Shown one piece after another: positions 62,036 through 64,000 of a DNA stretch of 64,000 nt. The stretch covers positions 186,001 through 250,000 of the forward strand of contig NZ_AMZN01000055.1 in NCBI RefSeq assembly GCF_000331535.1, read 5' to 3'. This stretch comes from Fulvivirga imtechensis AK7 (GTDB lineage: Bacteria > Bacteroidota > Bacteroidia > Cytophagales > Cyclobacteriaceae). The position numbers were made by a program, and so were the translations under genes. Positions within the stretch are counted from its first letter, which is position 1. Every line of letters starts with the position of its first letter. A model generated the notes under the pieces. It was not told the DNA's origin and ran no database searches. It saw only the letters and a program-made list of their open reading frames with translations.

Positions 62036-62977
62036 ATGAAGATAACCGTAGTTGGGGCAGGTAATGTAGGCGCTACCTGTGCCGATGTACTAGCCTATCG
62101 AGAAATTGCTAATGAAGTAGTACTTGTAGACATTAAAGAGGGTGTTGCCGAAGGCAAATCATTGGATATTTGGCAGAAAGCTCCTATTAATCTGTACGAC
62201 ACCAGAACCATCGGTTCTACCAACGACTACTCTAAAACAGCCGGTTCTGATGTGGTTGTAATAACTTCAGGCCTTCCAAGAAAACCTGGTATGACTCGTG
62301 ACGATCTTATCGAAACCAACGCGGGTATTGTAAGATCGGTAACAGAAAACGTTATTAAGCATTCTCCGGAAGCTATCATTATAGTGGTATCCAATCCTCT
62401 TGATGTTATGACCTACCAGGCTCACCTGAGCTCTAAGCTGCCAAGAACAAAAGTGATGGGTATGGCTGGTATTCTTGATACGGCCCGTTACAGAGCGTTC
62501 CTTGCAGAAGCATTGAATGTATCGCCCAAAGATATTCAGGCAGTGCTAATGGGTGGCCATGGTGATACTATGGTGCCGCTACCAAGGTATACAACAGTCG
62601 GTGGTATCCCGGTAACGGAGCTTATTGAAAAAGATAAACTAGACGCCATTATCGAAAGAACTAAAACCGGTGGAGGTGAGCTGGTGAAGCTGATGGGTAC
62701 TTCTGCATGGTACGCTCCCGGTTCGGCAGCAGCGCAGATGGCCGAGGCCATTGTAAGGGACCAAAGAAGAGTTTTTCCCGTGTGTGTGAAGCTTGAAGGT
62801 GAGTACGGTATTGATAATTGCTACTTGGGTGTACCTGTCATTCTTGGTAAGAATGGTATTGAGAAAATAATCGAGCTTGACCTCAATGACGAAGAAAAGG
62901 CATTGCTTAACACATCACGTGATCATGTGAAGGAAGTAATGGATGTGCTTGATAAACTAAATACCAGCAAAGTTTAA
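62036..62977 (+). CDS. mdh: Malate dehydrogenase
   Basis: 313 residues, LDH-like MDH. NAD-binding GAGNVGA at 7-13, the Asp that selects NAD in VVLVDIKEG, substrate Arg in GLPRKPGMTRDDL and the catalytic His in LMGGHGDTMVPL. It interconverts malate and oxaloacetate in the TCA cycle. It is monocistronic with a strong terminator. Confidence 0.97.
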   Translation: MKITVVGAGNVGATCADVLAYREIANEVVLVDIKEGVAEGKSLDIWQKAPINLYDTRTIGSTNDYSKTAGSDVVVITSGLPRKPGMTRDDLIETNAGIVRSVTENVIKHSPEAIIIVVSNPLDVMTYQAHLSSKLPRTKVMGMAGILDTARYRAFLAEALNVSPKDIQAVLMGGHGDTMVPLPRYTTVGGIPVTELIEKDKLDAIIERTKTGGGELVKLMGTSAWYAPGSAAAQMAEAIVRDQRRVFPVCVKLEGEYGIDNCYLGVPVILGKNGIEKIIELDLNDEEKALLNTSRDHVKEVMDVLDKLNTSKV

Positions 62978-63007
62978 GAGTAAGGTATTCCTTTCAGGAA
63001 TTATTGC

Positions 63008-63043
63008 AGGCTGCTTTTGGTTAAAGGCAGCCTTTATTTTTGT
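63008..63043 (+). terminator. Rho-independent terminator of mdh
   Basis: AGGCTGC (63008-63014) and GGCAGCCT (63026-63033), flanked by TTT/AAA extension, followed by TTATTTTTG, 30 bases after the mdh stop. Confidence 0.88.
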
Positions 63044-63085
63044 TTTTAATCTGTTGAAGGTATATTGACATCACAAATTAAAGAT

Positions 63086-63484
63086 ATGGCCGGATATTCG
63101 GGAACCCCACTTGCCAAAAAGCTGGGTATTAAAAATGGTTTCAAAGTCCTTATTGTCAACCAGCCTGATCATTATTTTGATCTTTTTGATAACTTTCCGG
63201 AGGTGGAGGAAGGTGATGAACATGAGGTGCTGGATTTTATTCATTTTTTTACTACAGGAAAAGATGAGCTGGAGGAACAGCTCCGTTTCCTGAAAGAACG
63301 AATGAAAAAAGACGGCATGCTATGGGTCTCCTGGCCAAAAAAAGCCTCCCGGATACCTACAACTGTTGATGAGAACCTTGTGAGATCAATGGCATTACAG
63401 AACGGATTAGTAGACGTGAAGGTGTGTGCGGTTGATGATGTATGGTCTGGGTTGAAATTGGTATATAGAGTTAAAGACAGATGA
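63086..63484 (+). CDS. DUF3052-like protein
   Basis: 132 residues from the ATG at 63086 (a TTG seven codons upstream extends the frame and is less likely). AGYSGTPLAKKLGIKNG is the DUF3052 opening, then FIHFFTTGKDELEE and the WVSWPKKASRIPTTVDENLVR and DVWSGLKLVYR segments. Cytoplasmic, no known function. Its stop overlaps the next ATG (ATGA), so the lipoprotein downstream is co-translated. Confidence 0.8.
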   Translation: MAGYSGTPLAKKLGIKNGFKVLIVNQPDHYFDLFDNFPEVEEGDEHEVLDFIHFFTTGKDELEEQLRFLKERMKKDGMLWVSWPKKASRIPTTVDENLVRSMALQNGLVDVKVCAVDDVWSGLKLVYRVKDR

Positions 63485-64000
63485 TCAGAGATATATTCTT
63501 TATAGCTTGTTTGGTTATAGTGGTTGGCTGTACGAAATATCAGCCGTCTGATAGCAAATTAGAAGTAGCGGAAGAGTTTCATAAAGATCAGGAACAGCGT
63601 GTTTCACGTGATTTTGATAGGTTGAAGTTATCCGATAAGCTGTCGGCTGAAAGCCTGGGAGGGGCCAGAAATATCGGTGAATTCTTCGATCATCGGTTGA
63701 TATTTTATAAGATCGACTATCCGGCTATAAGATTTGCTCGCACAGGGGTGGAAGAACTGGTCTTTTATTTTGTGGACTCTGCTCTTGTTAAACTGAGGTA
63801 TAAGGTGAGGGGCAATGTATCAGACTATTTGCTTGATTCGTTGGGTTTGTCAAAATTTAAACCTCTGGACGAGCACAGTAAGCAGCTATTGAAAGAAGGG
63901 GATATTGTGAAAAAATATGGGAGCTACTATGAATTGAATAAAGCACTTAGAAACTATGAGCTCATATGGCGGGAAAGCAATACGGTATCCAGGTTCAGAG
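63481..64000 (+). CDS. Lipoprotein, N-terminal part only (runs off the window)
   Basis: 173 codons up to the window edge with no stop. The signal MIRDIFFIACLVIVVGC gives a lipobox VVGC with Cys17, so it is an outer-membrane or periplasmic lipoprotein. The visible mature part (KLEVAEEFHKDQEQR, FYKIDYPAIRFARTGVEELVFYFVDS as patterns) is not a family I know. It overlaps the DUF3052 gene by four bases. Confidence 0.75.
   Translation, partial: MIRDIFFIACLVIVVGCTKYQPSDSKLEVAEEFHKDQEQRVSRDFDRLKLSDKLSAESLGGARNIGEFFDHRLIFYKIDYPAIRFARTGVEELVFYFVDSALVKLRYKVRGNVSDYLLDSLGLSKFKPLDEHSKQLLKEGDIVKKYGSYYELNKALRNYELIWRESNTVSRFR

Overview
This window looks like the chromosome of a Bacteroidota bacterium, most likely a free-living member of the Cytophagales. 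The signs are type IX secretion sorting domains (19235-19603, 57478-58188), a two-component-propeller/Y_Y_Y sensor kinase, CarboxypepD_reg-like domains, a fused CoaBC, a BamD-RpoZ-CoaBC-DUF4835-RecN gene block, and promoters of the TTG / TAnnTTTG type with little Shine-Dalgarno signal. The order-level assignment is inference. No rRNA, CRISPR array, transposase or prophage was seen. There is one tRNA (Arg, anticodon ACG).

Layout. 1-1905: end of a GmhA-like SIS protein and a YifB/ComM AAA protein. 1943-5811: an AT-rich two-gene restriction-modification-like island (PD-(D/E)xK protein plus a large N6-adenine methylase) with a palindrome upstream. 6065-8697: lipoprotein, OmpA-like protein, globin. 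9018-12576: a BlaI/BlaR-type regulator pair divergent from a CarboxypepD_reg-like protein. 12617-13057: Dps. 13226-17577: nuoABCD of respiratory complex I, interrupted between nuoB and nuoC by an AT-rich AAA-ATPase/TOPRIM pair. 17582-19603: NAD(P)HX repair enzyme and a small T9SS-sorted protein. 20246-24450: large sensor kinase, a GRDP-like protein and a 46-residue RiPP-precursor-like peptide with its own promoter and terminator. 24680-29124: asnS, rpoN, a PAP2-like membrane protein, an enoyl-CoA hydratase. 29298-34127: outer membrane protein, tRNA-Arg, a gene-poor stretch, MazG, ComB, GcvT. 34194-42893: TPR membrane protein, gatC, plsC, thioesterase, Cache/HAMP/GAF/PAS sensor, Xaa-Pro aminopeptidase. 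43050-49790: EF-hand protein, SET protein, DinB-like protein, ahcY, an ECF sigma/anti-sigma pair, a SLC13 transporter. 50486-59929: cyanophycinase-like lipoprotein, then envelope and housekeeping genes. 60050-64000: tilS, a cNMP-binding protein, mdh, a DUF3052 protein and the start of a lipoprotein.

The two most notable items are (a) the AAA + TOPRIM pair, which resembles split OLD/PARIS-type anti-phage modules and is embedded without a break in the nuo operon (12 bases after nuoB, ATGA overlap with nuoC), and (b) the peptide gene at 24240-24380, which has a textbook Bacteroidota promoter, a leader-like N-terminus, a Gly/Cys core and a strong hairpin separating it from a GRDP-like gene. Three convergent gene pairs (paaG-like/OMP, pepP/EF-hand, ahcY/anti-sigma) are separated by hairpins that share the same stem sequence, which suggests a dispersed palindromic terminator family.

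Start codons were moved inward where a signal peptide, hairpin or family alignment argued for it (19235, 31902, 32965, 38921, 43472, 59929, 63086).
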